Of a DNA stretch of 64,000 nucleotides, positions 43,978-52,425 are shown piece after piece. This DNA comes from Cellvibrio sp. (lineage in GTDB: Bacteria > Pseudomonadota > Gammaproteobacteria > Pseudomonadales > Cellvibrionaceae): the NCBI GenBank assembly GCA_016712405.1, contig JADJRD010000014.1, forward strand, positions 62,001 through 126,000. Direction: 5' to 3'. Numbering within the stretch: position 1 is the first letter of the stretch; each line of letters starts with the position of its first letter. Under the pieces are notes generated by a model. That model did not search any database. It had not been told where the DNA came from and was given only the letters and a program-made list of their open reading frames with translations. The position numbers and the translations under genes were made by a program.

Positions 43978-45638
43978 CTTTCGGCGAGGCTCAATATACT
44001 CAAAAAATTGCTATCATCAGCGCCTATTCCGCAGCGAAAGATCTGGCGTATCACCAGTCTGGTGTTAAGAGTCAATATGATTTTGTGAACGATGTTTTAC
44101 ATGTGTCAGCACAACTGCCGGATGCAAATTATGTGGTGAATCTTTGTCAGAATCGATATCACTTTGCTGTAGCTTTTTGTGCGCTGGCTTTAAAAAAAAT
44201 TGTTAATCTTTTGCCCAGTAATAAACAATGGAAAACGTTGGAAAACCTGGGTCAAGAATATAAAGCATCCTATGCGGTTGTTGATAGCGAAGAAAATCTC
44301 CCGCTGAATGCAGTTAATATTGCGGAGTATCTAACGCATACGCCACAACATACGATAGATATTCCTCCATCAATCCCATTTGAGCAGTTAGTGGCTATTG
44401 CTTTTACTTCTGGTAGTACAGGTAAGCCACAATCCAATTTAAAAACCTGGGGCACATTAGCTACAACTGCACGATTACTTGGCAGTCGCATGATTGATAC
44501 TAATGATCAGCAAGTTGTGATTTTAGGTACTGTTCCTGCGCAGCATATGTATGGCTTGGAAACAACGGTCATGATGCCATTGCAGTGTGGTTTTTTGTTT
44601 GACAGCTCAAAACCTTTTTTTCCAATTGATATTCAAGAGCGGCTCGAATTGCACGCCAATAAAACAGTATTGGTTACAACGCCCATTCATCTTCGTGCCA
44701 GCATTAATTCAGGCTTGACGATGCCGGAATTATACGGATTGATTTCTGCTACTGCGCCTCTGGATAAACAAACAGCTGAAAAAAGCGAACAATTATTTCA
44801 TGCGCAGGTGTGGGAAATTTTTGGTTGTACTGAGGCGGGCAGTATGGCGACACGGCGGCCTACGCAATCATCCTATTGGCATCTGTTAAATGGGTTTCGA
44901 TTAACACAGAGTAATAATAAAACTATTGCCACTGCCCCACACTTGGTGGCGGATGCAATAATTCAGGATCAAATCATCATTGAATCCAGCTCGCCGGAAT
45001 ATTTTAGTTTGTCGGGTCGCGCGACAGATCTAATTAATATCGGTGGAAAACGATCATCCCTGGCAGATCTGACTATTCAGCTTCTTGAAATTGATGGCGT
45101 AGAGGATGGCATAGTATTTTTGCCGGACACGCAGGATGTTGAGGTGCGGCCAGCTGCATTTGTGGTTACTCGCCTGTCGGAAAAGGAATTGATTGCCGCG
45201 CTTGTATTGAAAATTGATCCAATATTTATCCCTAGGCCATTAAAAATTATCAGTCGATTACCTCGCAATGAAACAGGAAAGATATCTCGTGAGATAATTC
45301 AACAGCTCTGGGCGAGCAATATGCAAACTAATATTCAGTTTCAAATTACTATTCCTAAAACACACGCATGTTATGAGGATCATTTTCCCGGAGACACATT
45401 AGTCCCGGGGGCTTTATTATTGAAGTGGATTCTGCGTGATCTTGAGAGCCGTATTAATAGCAAAATAACTCACATTAAAGCTATAAAATTTTTATCGTCA
45501 GTAAGACCACAGGATGTTATGCAGATAACAGTTCGTGCATCTGGTTCCAAGCCAGGAGTGCTTCTTTTGGAGTCTAGTGTGGGTGATTTACTGGTGTTAA
45601 AAGGCCAGGTGGAATGTAAAAATGTCTTGGAAAAATAG
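43974..45638 (+). CDS. AMP-dependent ligase fused to an ApeI-like hotdog dehydratase
   Basis: A 554-residue two-domain protein. Residues about 1-450 are an adenylating acyl-ACP ligase (ApeH type): the P-loop AFTSGSTGKPQ, the GCTEAGS motif and the C-terminal lysine region (ETGKISRE) are present. Residues about 460-554 form a hotdog domain with HFPGDTLVPGALLLKW, the FabA/FabZ-like active site seen in ApeI. The ligase likely activates hydroxybenzoate for loading onto the ACP. A separate ApeI-like gene exists at 39699, so the domain is duplicated within the cluster. Confidence 0.87.
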   Translation: MTFGEAQYTQKIAIISAYSAAKDLAYHQSGVKSQYDFVNDVLHVSAQLPDANYVVNLCQNRYHFAVAFCALALKKIVNLLPSNKQWKTLENLGQEYKASYAVVDSEENLPLNAVNIAEYLTHTPQHTIDIPPSIPFEQLVAIAFTSGSTGKPQSNLKTWGTLATTARLLGSRMIDTNDQQVVILGTVPAQHMYGLETTVMMPLQCGFLFDSSKPFFPIDIQERLELHANKTVLVTTPIHLRASINSGLTMPELYGLISATAPLDKQTAEKSEQLFHAQVWEIFGCTEAGSMATRRPTQSSYWHLLNGFRLTQSNNKTIATAPHLVADAIIQDQIIIESSSPEYFSLSGRATDLINIGGKRSSLADLTIQLLEIDGVEDGIVFLPDTQDVEVRPAAFVVTRLSEKELIAALVLKIDPIFIPRPLKIISRLPRNETGKISREIIQQLWASNMQTNIQFQITIPKTHACYEDHFPGDTLVPGALLLKWILRDLESRINSKITHIKAIKFLSSVRPQDVMQITVRASGSKPGVLLLESSVGDLLVLKGQVECKNVLEK

Positions 45639-46520
45639 CAAGGAAAAAGGCAGTCAGTCGGCAATAAAATTACTGACAATCATTGCAAGCTATTGTGGTA
45701 GACCACTATTTTTCTCTTGTTATATCCAATTATTTTCTATTATGTGATAACAGCAAAAGCTGCCGTTAATAGTTCTAGGCAGTTTTTACAGCGAGTGACT
45801 GGTCAGAATGTGTCTTTTTCACAAGTATTCAAACATTTTATGACTTTTGCCCGTGTATCAGTCGACCGTTTTTTTATTTTGAAAAACCGATTAAATCAAT
45901 TTGATATTTTGATAAGCGAGAACGAAATTTTTGAATTGGTAAAAAAGAGAGGGTGCATGTTGGTAACATCGCATCTTGGCAGTTTTGATGTTATGCGCGT
46001 ATTGGCGACCTACGCACAAGATGTGCCAATTAAAATACTATTGGATGTTAAGCACAATGCCAAATTTTTTACTATGTTGCAGAGCCTGAACCCTGATTTG
46101 GCAAAACAAATTATTGATTCCAATACGCCGGCGCCAAAGCTTGCGCTGGATTTAAACGGGTTGATTAATGAAGGATCGAATGTTGGCGCTATGGTTGATA
46201 GATGTTTTCCGAATGAAAATTATGTTGAGCTGAATTTTTTGGGTCACCCTGCGCAATTCCCGACGAGCGCTTGGCAATTTGCCAGCGTATTAAAAATTCC
46301 AGTGGTTGCCTGCTTTGGAATTTACCTTGGTAAGAATCAATATAAATTGGAATTTCGGCTCATCAGTCATAACCTTGGCGCCAACAGAAAAGAAAGACAT
46401 CAAATCATTCAGCAGGCTATTCAAGAGTATGTTCAAATTTTGGAAGACTTTGCGGTAAAGTATCCCTACAACTGGTTTAATTTTTATGATTTCTGGAAAA
46501 ATGAATCCTCTTGCAATTAG
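45622..46520 (+). pseudogene. LpxL/LpxM-type acyltransferase of the APE cluster, frameshifted
   Basis: A lipid A acyltransferase-like enzyme (about 299 residues if repaired). The ATG at 45622, inside the end of the ligase gene, begins MSWKNSKEKGSQSA. The frame then breaks at the five-T run 45709-45713; with one more T it reads PLFFLLLYPIIFYYV and continues to 46520. The body has VTSHLGSFD, the H-x4-D box typical of LpxL, and the GAMVDRCF motif. In APE clusters this enzyme class may acylate the lipid anchor. The break looks like a sequencing error. Confidence 0.82.
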
Positions 46521-47667
46521 TCACTTTACCTACACCAGTTGTTTGGGGGCGGGTAATTTGGAAAATTGGCAGGCAATAGAATCTGGCAATTCTGGACTAA
46601 AGCCCTGTGATTTCCCTAATACTGATTTGCCGACGTGGATTGGTGAAGTGGATCATCTCGATATCCGTCTGCCACACCAATGGCAAGAATATGATTGCCG
46701 TAACAATCGATTGGCTTGGGTTGCGCTGAATCAAGATGGATTTATATCACGCGCGAATAAGCTAAAAGAAAAATACGGTGCAGATCGTATTGGTGTTTTT
46801 ATGGGAACCAGTACGTCAGGTATTTATCAGTCTGAATTAGCATATATGGAATCCTCTAGTCACTTGCCAGATTGGTACCATCTTTCTACAACACATAATA
46901 TTTCTTCAATTTCAAAATTTGTTCAGAAGGTTTTCAGTTTTCGCGGTCCATGCCTATCCATATCGACAGCATGTTCTTCTAGTGCAAAGGTATTTGCATC
47001 TGCGCAACGCGCTATTGTATCCGGCTTATGTGATGCTGCAATTGTTGGTGGGGTTGACAGCCTTTGCTTAACAACCCTTTATGGGTTTCATTCGCTTCAA
47101 CTTTTATCGACTGATCCATGCCAACCTTTTGATCAATCGCGTAAAGGAATTTCAATTGGAGAGGCGGGTGGATTTGCTATTCTTGAAAAAAATCCAGAGG
47201 CTGATTTATTTTTATTGGGCTTCGGCGAAAGCAGTGATGCTTATCATATGTCGTCACCGCACCCAGAGGGTGAAGGTGCAGCAATGGCAATGACCATGGC
47301 GTTGCAAAAAGCCAATCTAGAGAAAGAATCGATTGACTACATTAATTTGCATGGAACGGGTACGATTGCCAATGATGCTGCGGAGTCCATTGCGGTTTCA
47401 ACGGCTGTCGGCAACGAAACGCCAGCGAGTTCAACTAAAGGGTGGACGGGGCACACATTAGGTGCGGCAGGTGTTATTGAGGCATGCATTTGTCTGCAAG
47501 CGATAGAAAATAATTTTTTGCCAAAAAACCAAAACATTAATACTGTTGATGCCAACACTAACATTCATATTCTTCAGCAATCTATGCGAAAAAAAATTCG
47601 TACAGCGTTAAGTAATTCTTTTGGTTTCGGCGGCAGCAATGCCAGTTTGGTATTGGGAAAACGATAA
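46501..47667 (+). CDS. Beta-ketoacyl-ACP synthase of the APE cluster (ApeO type)
   Basis: A 388-residue ketosynthase with a full catalytic triad: C158 (ISTACSSSAK), H284 (INLHGTGT) and H318 (KGWTGHTLGA). The ATG at 46501 (MNPLAISHF) overlaps the acyltransferase end. It is directly followed by a chain-length factor gene, the arrangement of a KS-CLF heterodimer, so it probably carries out chain elongation. It is shorter and clearly distinct from the ketosynthase at 32566. Confidence 0.9.
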   Translation: MNPLAISHFTYTSCLGAGNLENWQAIESGNSGLKPCDFPNTDLPTWIGEVDHLDIRLPHQWQEYDCRNNRLAWVALNQDGFISRANKLKEKYGADRIGVFMGTSTSGIYQSELAYMESSSHLPDWYHLSTTHNISSISKFVQKVFSFRGPCLSISTACSSSAKVFASAQRAIVSGLCDAAIVGGVDSLCLTTLYGFHSLQLLSTDPCQPFDQSRKGISIGEAGGFAILEKNPEADLFLLGFGESSDAYHMSSPHPEGEGAAMAMTMALQKANLEKESIDYINLHGTGTIANDAAESIAVSTAVGNETPASSTKGWTGHTLGAAGVIEACICLQAIENNFLPKNQNINTVDANTNIHILQQSMRKKIRTALSNSFGFGGSNASLVLGKR

Positions 47668-48458
47668 TGATTTCGGCGTACATCAATTCAATTGGCGTGG
47701 CGGCTCCAGGAATAGAAAATTGGGCACATGCTTGCAAGATATTTTCAGGTGAAGTTAGCTATTGCTATACAAAACTAGAAAAATACAAGCCTGAGTTACT
47801 GCCTGCCAATGAGCGACGGCGAGCAACGGATATGGTTCGGCTTGCTTTTAGAATCTGTGAACAAGCCATGTCACAATCATCAATTAATATGCATGATTGT
47901 GCTAGCGTATTTGCTTCATCTGACGGCGATTATTTTATTATCGATCAGATTTGTCGAGCACTGCTTACGCCTGAAAAAATGGTTTCACCAACACAATTTC
48001 ATAACTCTGTACATAATTCTGCGGCAGGTTATTGGAGCATTGCTGCGCGAAGTCACCATGCTTCTAACAGCATTTCGGCACTGGACGACAGCTTTATTTT
48101 GGGGTTGGTTGAGGCGATAACATTTTGTCAGCTTGAAAATCAACCGGTATTATTTGCAGCATACGATATTTCGCCGCCAGAGCCTTTACTTGAGAGGCGA
48201 CAGGTACACCATGATTTTGGTGTTGCGTTATTGTTAGTTCCATCGGCTGATTTAAATTCTTTAGCAAAGCTGGAAATAAGCACAAGCTCGACAATAAATA
48301 CGGCTAGCTTCCAATCAGAGTTGAGTTTTTTGTGTGAAACCAATCCGGCCGCAAGATCGTTACCGATTCTTGAAAAATTAAGTCTGTCTTTGGCGGGCGA
48401 GATTTCTTTCAATGTCGATTGCGGTTCTGGCTATAAGGTAAATATAGAGCCATGTTAA
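47667..48458 (+). CDS. Chain-length factor-like ketosynthase paralogue (ApeC type)
   Basis: A 263-residue protein of the short beta-ketoacyl synthase-like family (PF13723). The active-site cysteine is absent: the matching region reads FHNSVHNSAAGYWSIA. The C-terminal half is truncated relative to a true ketosynthase. These are traits of the APE chain-length factor, which pairs with the ketosynthase encoded just upstream. It overlaps that gene by one base and the next by 7. Function is inferred from position and lack of the cysteine. Confidence 0.83.
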   Translation: MISAYINSIGVAAPGIENWAHACKIFSGEVSYCYTKLEKYKPELLPANERRRATDMVRLAFRICEQAMSQSSINMHDCASVFASSDGDYFIIDQICRALLTPEKMVSPTQFHNSVHNSAAGYWSIAARSHHASNSISALDDSFILGLVEAITFCQLENQPVLFAAYDISPPEPLLERRQVHHDFGVALLLVPSADLNSLAKLEISTSSTINTASFQSELSFLCETNPAARSLPILEKLSLSLAGEISFNVDCGSGYKVNIEPC

Positions 48459-48874
48459 CAGCAGATGATATTGCAAAATTGATTCCTCATGGAAGAAACA
48501 TGTCCTTAGTTGAGTCGATTGATTCATGGGACAATAATTCTATTCGATGCTCTGCGAAGAAATTATTTTCTGCCGAAAATCCCCTGTGCGAGAATGGTTC
48601 ATTAGACAACCTAACGTTGATTGAGTACGCTGCTCAGGCAGTTGCTGTACATCTATCATTGTCATGCCAGGCCATATCAAGACCAAGACCTGGCTATGTG
48701 GGTGCCGTAAAAGATGTTGTTATAGAGATGCCTGTGCGTGAAACATCAGGTATTTTAATTTGCGCCAATTGCTTATTAAAAAACTCTCAAGGTGCAGTTT
48801 ATACTTTTAATGTCACACAAGAAGGTAATGATTTGATTTCCGGAAAAATTTACCTTAACTATCTCAATCAATGA
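48452..48874 (+). CDS. Hotdog-fold dehydratase-like protein (second ApeP-type)
   Basis: A 140-residue hotdog protein with the N-terminal IPHGRNMSLVESI (candidate catalytic histidine) and the LIEYAAQAVAVHLSL helix, similar in plan to the ApeP-type protein at 34525 but only distantly related to it. It ends the rightward biosynthetic operon. With the ApeI-like protein, the fused domain and the other ApeP-type protein, it makes four dehydratase-type domains in one cluster. Confidence 0.78.
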   Translation: MLTADDIAKLIPHGRNMSLVESIDSWDNNSIRCSAKKLFSAENPLCENGSLDNLTLIEYAAQAVAVHLSLSCQAISRPRPGYVGAVKDVVIEMPVRETSGILICANCLLKNSQGAVYTFNVTQEGNDLISGKIYLNYLNQ

Positions 48875-48949
48875 AGGAGAAACATTATGTCGGCTAACAT
48901 GTCGAAATCTTTATTTAAATTATCCCGGCCAACTATTAAGGAGTTAACC

Positions 48950-49366
48950 ATGAATGTTATTAAATCTACATTATTTGTTTTATTGATGATTTTTTCTTCA
49001 ATAACGTTAGCTGCCGATCCCATAGTGGATTTAATTGATGTTCCTGTTCCAGTGAATCTTGATGGCAGTCAACCCAAGATTGAAGAAGTTAAAATTGCGA
49101 TTATTTCTGCCGCCAGAAAAAGAGGCTGGATACCCACAATGAAGGGTGACGGGAAGATCTTAGCCACCCTATTGGTTCGCTCAAAACATTATGCCGAAGT
49201 TGAAATTTCCTACAACGCAAATACTTACTCTATTGTTTACAAATCATCCCGCGAACTGGATTACAACGAAAAGAAAAGAAAAATTCACAGAAGCTACAAC
49301 AAGTGGGTTTCCATGCTTTCAACTTCTATTCAACGCGAATTTGGTGTGCGCGCGCAGGGTTATTAG
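48950..49366 (+). CDS. Secreted small protein next to the APE operon, unknown
   Basis: A 138-residue protein with a signal peptide (MNVIKSTLFVLLMIFSS, cleavage after LAA at about residue 21) and a compact mature domain with KIEEVKIAIISAARKRGWIPT and a basic tail. The ATG at 48950 has AAGGAG 6 bases upstream. An in-frame ATG at 48887, 12 bases after the dehydratase stop, also has AAGGAG and would add 21 polar residues in front of the signal. I favour 48950 for export. No family is recognised; co-transcription with the APE genes is likely. Confidence 0.7.
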   Translation: MNVIKSTLFVLLMIFSSITLAADPIVDLIDVPVPVNLDGSQPKIEEVKIAIISAARKRGWIPTMKGDGKILATLLVRSKHYAEVEISYNANTYSIVYKSSRELDYNEKKRKIHRSYNKWVSMLSTSIQREFGVRAQGY

Positions 49367-49617
49367 TAACCCAACAAATAGGAAAACGAAGTCAAACTCT
49401 GGCTTATTCGTAAACCGATGAACAATAAATCGCTATTAGCCAGCAAATGGATTCACCGCAGCCAGAAACGACTACGCCATGGTTGAAGGCATGGCCGATG
49501 ATATAATTCAATTCATTAAAGGGAACTATGAAATGGCTGTAGGCGGTGGCGCACCGATACCACCCAATATTGAACGTGAACTTTAAAGAACAACAAACTT
49601 AATTAATGAGGATAAAA
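49367..49617. other. Intergenic stretch with a small open frame
   Basis: 251 bases. From 49479 to 49586 an ATG frame encodes 35 residues (MVEGMADDIIQF, then NYEMAVGGGAPIPPN) with codon usage that looks coding, and the frame stays open upstream of the ATG. It may be a small gene or the tail of a decayed one; no ribosome site is evident. Confidence 0.3.
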
Positions 49618-49800
49618 ATGGAAACCAAACAAATACCTGAAAAACTTTTATCTTTACTGGTTTGTCCAATCAGTAAAGGCTCCTTGGTTTATGATCGAGC
49701 AGCGCAGGAATTAATTTGCGAAAAGAGTGGATTGGCCTATCCGGTGCGTGATGGTGTTCCAGTCATGCTCGAATACGAAGCCAGAAAATTGCGAGCATAA
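49618..49800 (+). CDS. Trm112 family protein
   Basis: A 60-residue Trm112-like protein (YcaR type), with LLSLLVCPISKGSLVYD near the start, an ICEKSGLAYPVRDGVPVML core and an acidic-basic tail. Members in eukaryotes and archaea activate methyltransferases; bacterial ones are less understood. The ATG at 49618 follows GAGG; an ATG 12 bases earlier contains that site and is rejected. In many relatives the gene sits by lpxK or kdsB, which are not here. Confidence 0.85.
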   Translation: METKQIPEKLLSLLVCPISKGSLVYDRAAQELICEKSGLAYPVRDGVPVMLEYEARKLRA

Positions 49801-49814
49801 TAAGGCAGCCAAAA

Positions 49815-51848
49815 CTATCGACTACGCGGTGACCGTTTAGTCGATAGATCAACAACTTGAGCCGTTTTTACGGGAGCCTCACCGGTTTTATTGGCGATCA
49901 AATTGTTTTCAATGCTTTCTTCCAGAGGTGATTTTAAAACCTGTCTATACAAGGGTTCCAAATCTTGTAATGCAGATTGCATTTGGTAAATGTTGGTTTG
50001 CAGGCTTTCGACTTGTTGTGTCCAGGAATTATTACTGCCTTGAAGTTCTGCAAGGCGCAGCATGTGTTGTTCCAGCAATTGTTTTTGATATTGGTTCTGA
50101 TGATGTAAGGGAGCCAAAGCTTCGCTAAGCCAATGAACTATGTGTTGATTGAGCTCTATGTAAACCTGACGCACCTCATTGACCAAGCTATTAATAAAAC
50201 GCGTAATAAAAGTGTTTTTGTGCCGTAAAAAAATGTTTGATAAAGACGCGCGAAACTCATTCGCTTTTTGATGCAGCTGTCGCAGTTGACGACGTTGTTT
50301 TTGTACTTTAAGTAAATGACTGATCATCAGGTCATCATCACGAATGCCGTGCTCAGGTCTTTCGTAAATCGATTTTACAACACGATTGACCCGCTCAATT
50401 TCACGATCCAAGTGTTGAATGTTGTAATCGACTTCTTCAAAGAATTTTCCGATTGCAGTAGATAGTCCTAATGTTGTCCAACTTTGTGCTAGATTTTGAT
50501 GGGCAATGGCAATATGTTGTTCTAAAAGGCCCGTGCTGACAGGCGCTAATAAAGCCAATCGCTGTGTCTCAATCAGGCGTTGACTGGTCCGTAATGACAA
50601 AGTGAGCTTGTGATAATCGTGATGCGATTTACGCACTGTTTCCCGCAATTCATTCAATTTATGCGATTGATTGATGGGGGTTGTTGCGCGTAGTTGAGTA
50701 ATTTCTTTTTCACAATCATTCAGTTGTCGAGCTAATCCATGATAGGAACGAATGATCATTTCTTCGCTGTCGGTCATGACAGAATGACCGATGATTTGAT
50801 GTTGATTGTGCAGAACACATTCGGCTAATAATCGTTCTAACACAGCAAAATTGCTGCGCTGCATTAATGCAGAATTTTTCCCGACCTTCGCTAATAATCC
50901 TTGCTTGGCAGAAATCGGTAGCACATGTTCAGGTGACATGTGTAATTGTTTGGCTGTTAATTTTCTTAAATGATCGATATTGGTATCAATCTCTTGCTGC
51001 CCCGCTAAATCATCCCAGAGGCTATCAATTTTATTTAACAGTGTAATCACCGCCGTACAATTTTCCTGACGCAAAATTTGGATATGTTCATTCCATATTT
51101 GCATGTCACTCGCCGTCACCCCGGCGGCGGCGGATAATAAAAATAAAATGGCTTGAGCGTCAGGTAAGGTCTTCAGCGTCAGTTCGGGTTCATTACCTAA
51201 TGCATTTAACCCGGGGGTGTCCAAAATCCGTAAGCCTTGGCGTAATAAAGGATGATCCAGGTTAATCATTGCATGTCGCCAGGCGGGTATTGAAACCATG
51301 CCTTTTTCACTGGAGGCTTCTACATCATCTTTTGTGAAGCCCAGTTTCAAAGCTTCTGCCATAGTCACTTCTTTGCTGGCACTGACTTGATTGATGGCCG
51401 CGCGGGTTTGTTCGTGATCATTCACATCAAATTGAACCGTGACCCAGTTTTGCGGTATGCGTTTGAAGTTGGCGAGGCTGGTATTAGTACGACGGGTTTC
51501 GATGGGTAAGAGTCTTACACAATTGGCGGGTTGAGCGGCATCCCAAAAAATATCGGTTGGGCACATGGTGGTGCGCCCTGGTTGTGACGGCAGTAATCGT
51601 CGGCCACCGCCGGTATACAAAAGGGCATTGATCAGTTCGGTTTTGCCGCGAGAAAACTCTCCCACGCAGGCAATAGTAAAGCTGTCACCACGTAATAATT
51701 GCTTAGCTCGATTCAAAGTCTTGTAGACTTCATTGCTCAGCATCTTATGGGTACGTCCCCATTGCTCAAAGGCTTGCAGGCGTTCGTCGATTTGACGCTT
51801 CCAGCGGTGATAATGGGTGACTTGTCGATGAAGCGATTTAAGGTCCAT
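49815..51848 (-). CDS. Dynamin-like GTPase
   Basis: A 677-residue large GTPase. The G1 loop GEFSRGKTE lies at residues 63-71, with the switch TTMCPT, the LDTPGLNAL G3 motif and the LNKIDSL G4 motif. The remaining ~450 residues are helical and coiled-coil with basic patches, as in bacterial dynamin-like proteins that remodel or guard membranes. I used the ATG at 51848 (GGATCC upstream); ATG codons at 51887 and 51908 would lengthen it by up to 20 residues. Its function here is unknown. Confidence 0.85.
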   Translation of the reverse strand: MDLKSLHRQVTHYHRWKRQIDERLQAFEQWGRTHKMLSNEVYKTLNRAKQLLRGDSFTIACVGEFSRGKTELINALLYTGGGRRLLPSQPGRTTMCPTDIFWDAAQPANCVRLLPIETRRTNTSLANFKRIPQNWVTVQFDVNDHEQTRAAINQVSASKEVTMAEALKLGFTKDDVEASSEKGMVSIPAWRHAMINLDHPLLRQGLRILDTPGLNALGNEPELTLKTLPDAQAILFLLSAAAGVTASDMQIWNEHIQILRQENCTAVITLLNKIDSLWDDLAGQQEIDTNIDHLRKLTAKQLHMSPEHVLPISAKQGLLAKVGKNSALMQRSNFAVLERLLAECVLHNQHQIIGHSVMTDSEEMIIRSYHGLARQLNDCEKEITQLRATTPINQSHKLNELRETVRKSHHDYHKLTLSLRTSQRLIETQRLALLAPVSTGLLEQHIAIAHQNLAQSWTTLGLSTAIGKFFEEVDYNIQHLDREIERVNRVVKSIYERPEHGIRDDDLMISHLLKVQKQRRQLRQLHQKANEFRASLSNIFLRHKNTFITRFINSLVNEVRQVYIELNQHIVHWLSEALAPLHHQNQYQKQLLEQHMLRLAELQGSNNSWTQQVESLQTNIYQMQSALQDLEPLYRQVLKSPLEESIENNLIANKTGEAPVKTAQVVDLSTKRSPRSR

Positions 51849-51994
51849 GGTGGATCCATACTGCGTGGGTTTTGGCAGATTAAACATGATAGCGGCGCCA
51901 TAGGCCATATCTTGATCAATAAACGGTCAGATCGGGCGACCGGTGGTCACTCATTTGATACTTTGAGAAACAGGTCGCTCAGTGAGTGGGAAAA

Positions 51995-52315
51995 ATGAAT
52001 CAATTATCAGAACAGGGTTTCCAGATAGCCCAGAATTTTATGAGCCCGAAATGGATTAGCGAGGTTCTTCAGGACGTAGAGCAAAGCGCTCTTGATCTTG
52101 AGGTAACCGGTATTCGCCATATTGATAAAAAACTAGGATCGGTTTCAGAAAAATTTGATCACCGCGAATGGAAAAATTGCATAGACGGATTTTGCATTTG
52201 GAGTTTAGCGATTGTTGTTTCCCCGTTGAAAACCGGTACTAAATCAACTCTTGTGAATTTTTCTGTTACCTCCTCCGCCTACCCGAATCGATTTATGGTA
52301 AAAAGCCCAAATTAA
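51995..52315 (+). pseudogene. Possible remnant of a phytanoyl-CoA dioxygenase-like gene
   Basis: A 106-residue frame. Its first ~50 residues (SEQGFQIAQNFMSPKWISEVL, then VTGIRHIDKKLGSV) resemble the N-terminus of PhyH-type non-heme iron dioxygenases, which are normally about 200-300 residues. The rest lacks the HxD and distal histidine of the fold and looks like non-homologous sequence. It is best read as a 3'-truncated remnant, though a short orphan gene is possible. ATG at 51995 follows GGGA. Confidence 0.35.
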
Positions 52316-52425
52316 TAAAAGAGAATTGCAGTTCAGCTGGATTTGCCGATGGTTAATGCCTAATTCAGTTTTAGTTAAGTATGTTCCGAGCCCTTCCCTT
52401 CACCCAACGAACCAAGGAAACCAAT

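Larger units (their letters stand above)
32566..48874. other. Aryl polyene biosynthetic gene cluster (two divergent operons)
   Basis: Twenty genes: twelve leftward (32566-42190) and eight rightward (42346-48874). Neighbours mostly overlap by 1-32 bases or are 1-15 bases apart. The set contains two ketosynthases and a chain-length factor, a ketoreductase, several hotdog dehydratases, two ACPs, an AMP-ligase, a methyltransferase, two acyltransferases, a glycosyltransferase, a thioesterase, and a LolA/MMPL/DUF3261 transport set. This is the known aryl polyene (APE) gene complement, with a XanB2-type chorismatase as in xanthomonadin clusters. Confidence 0.9.
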
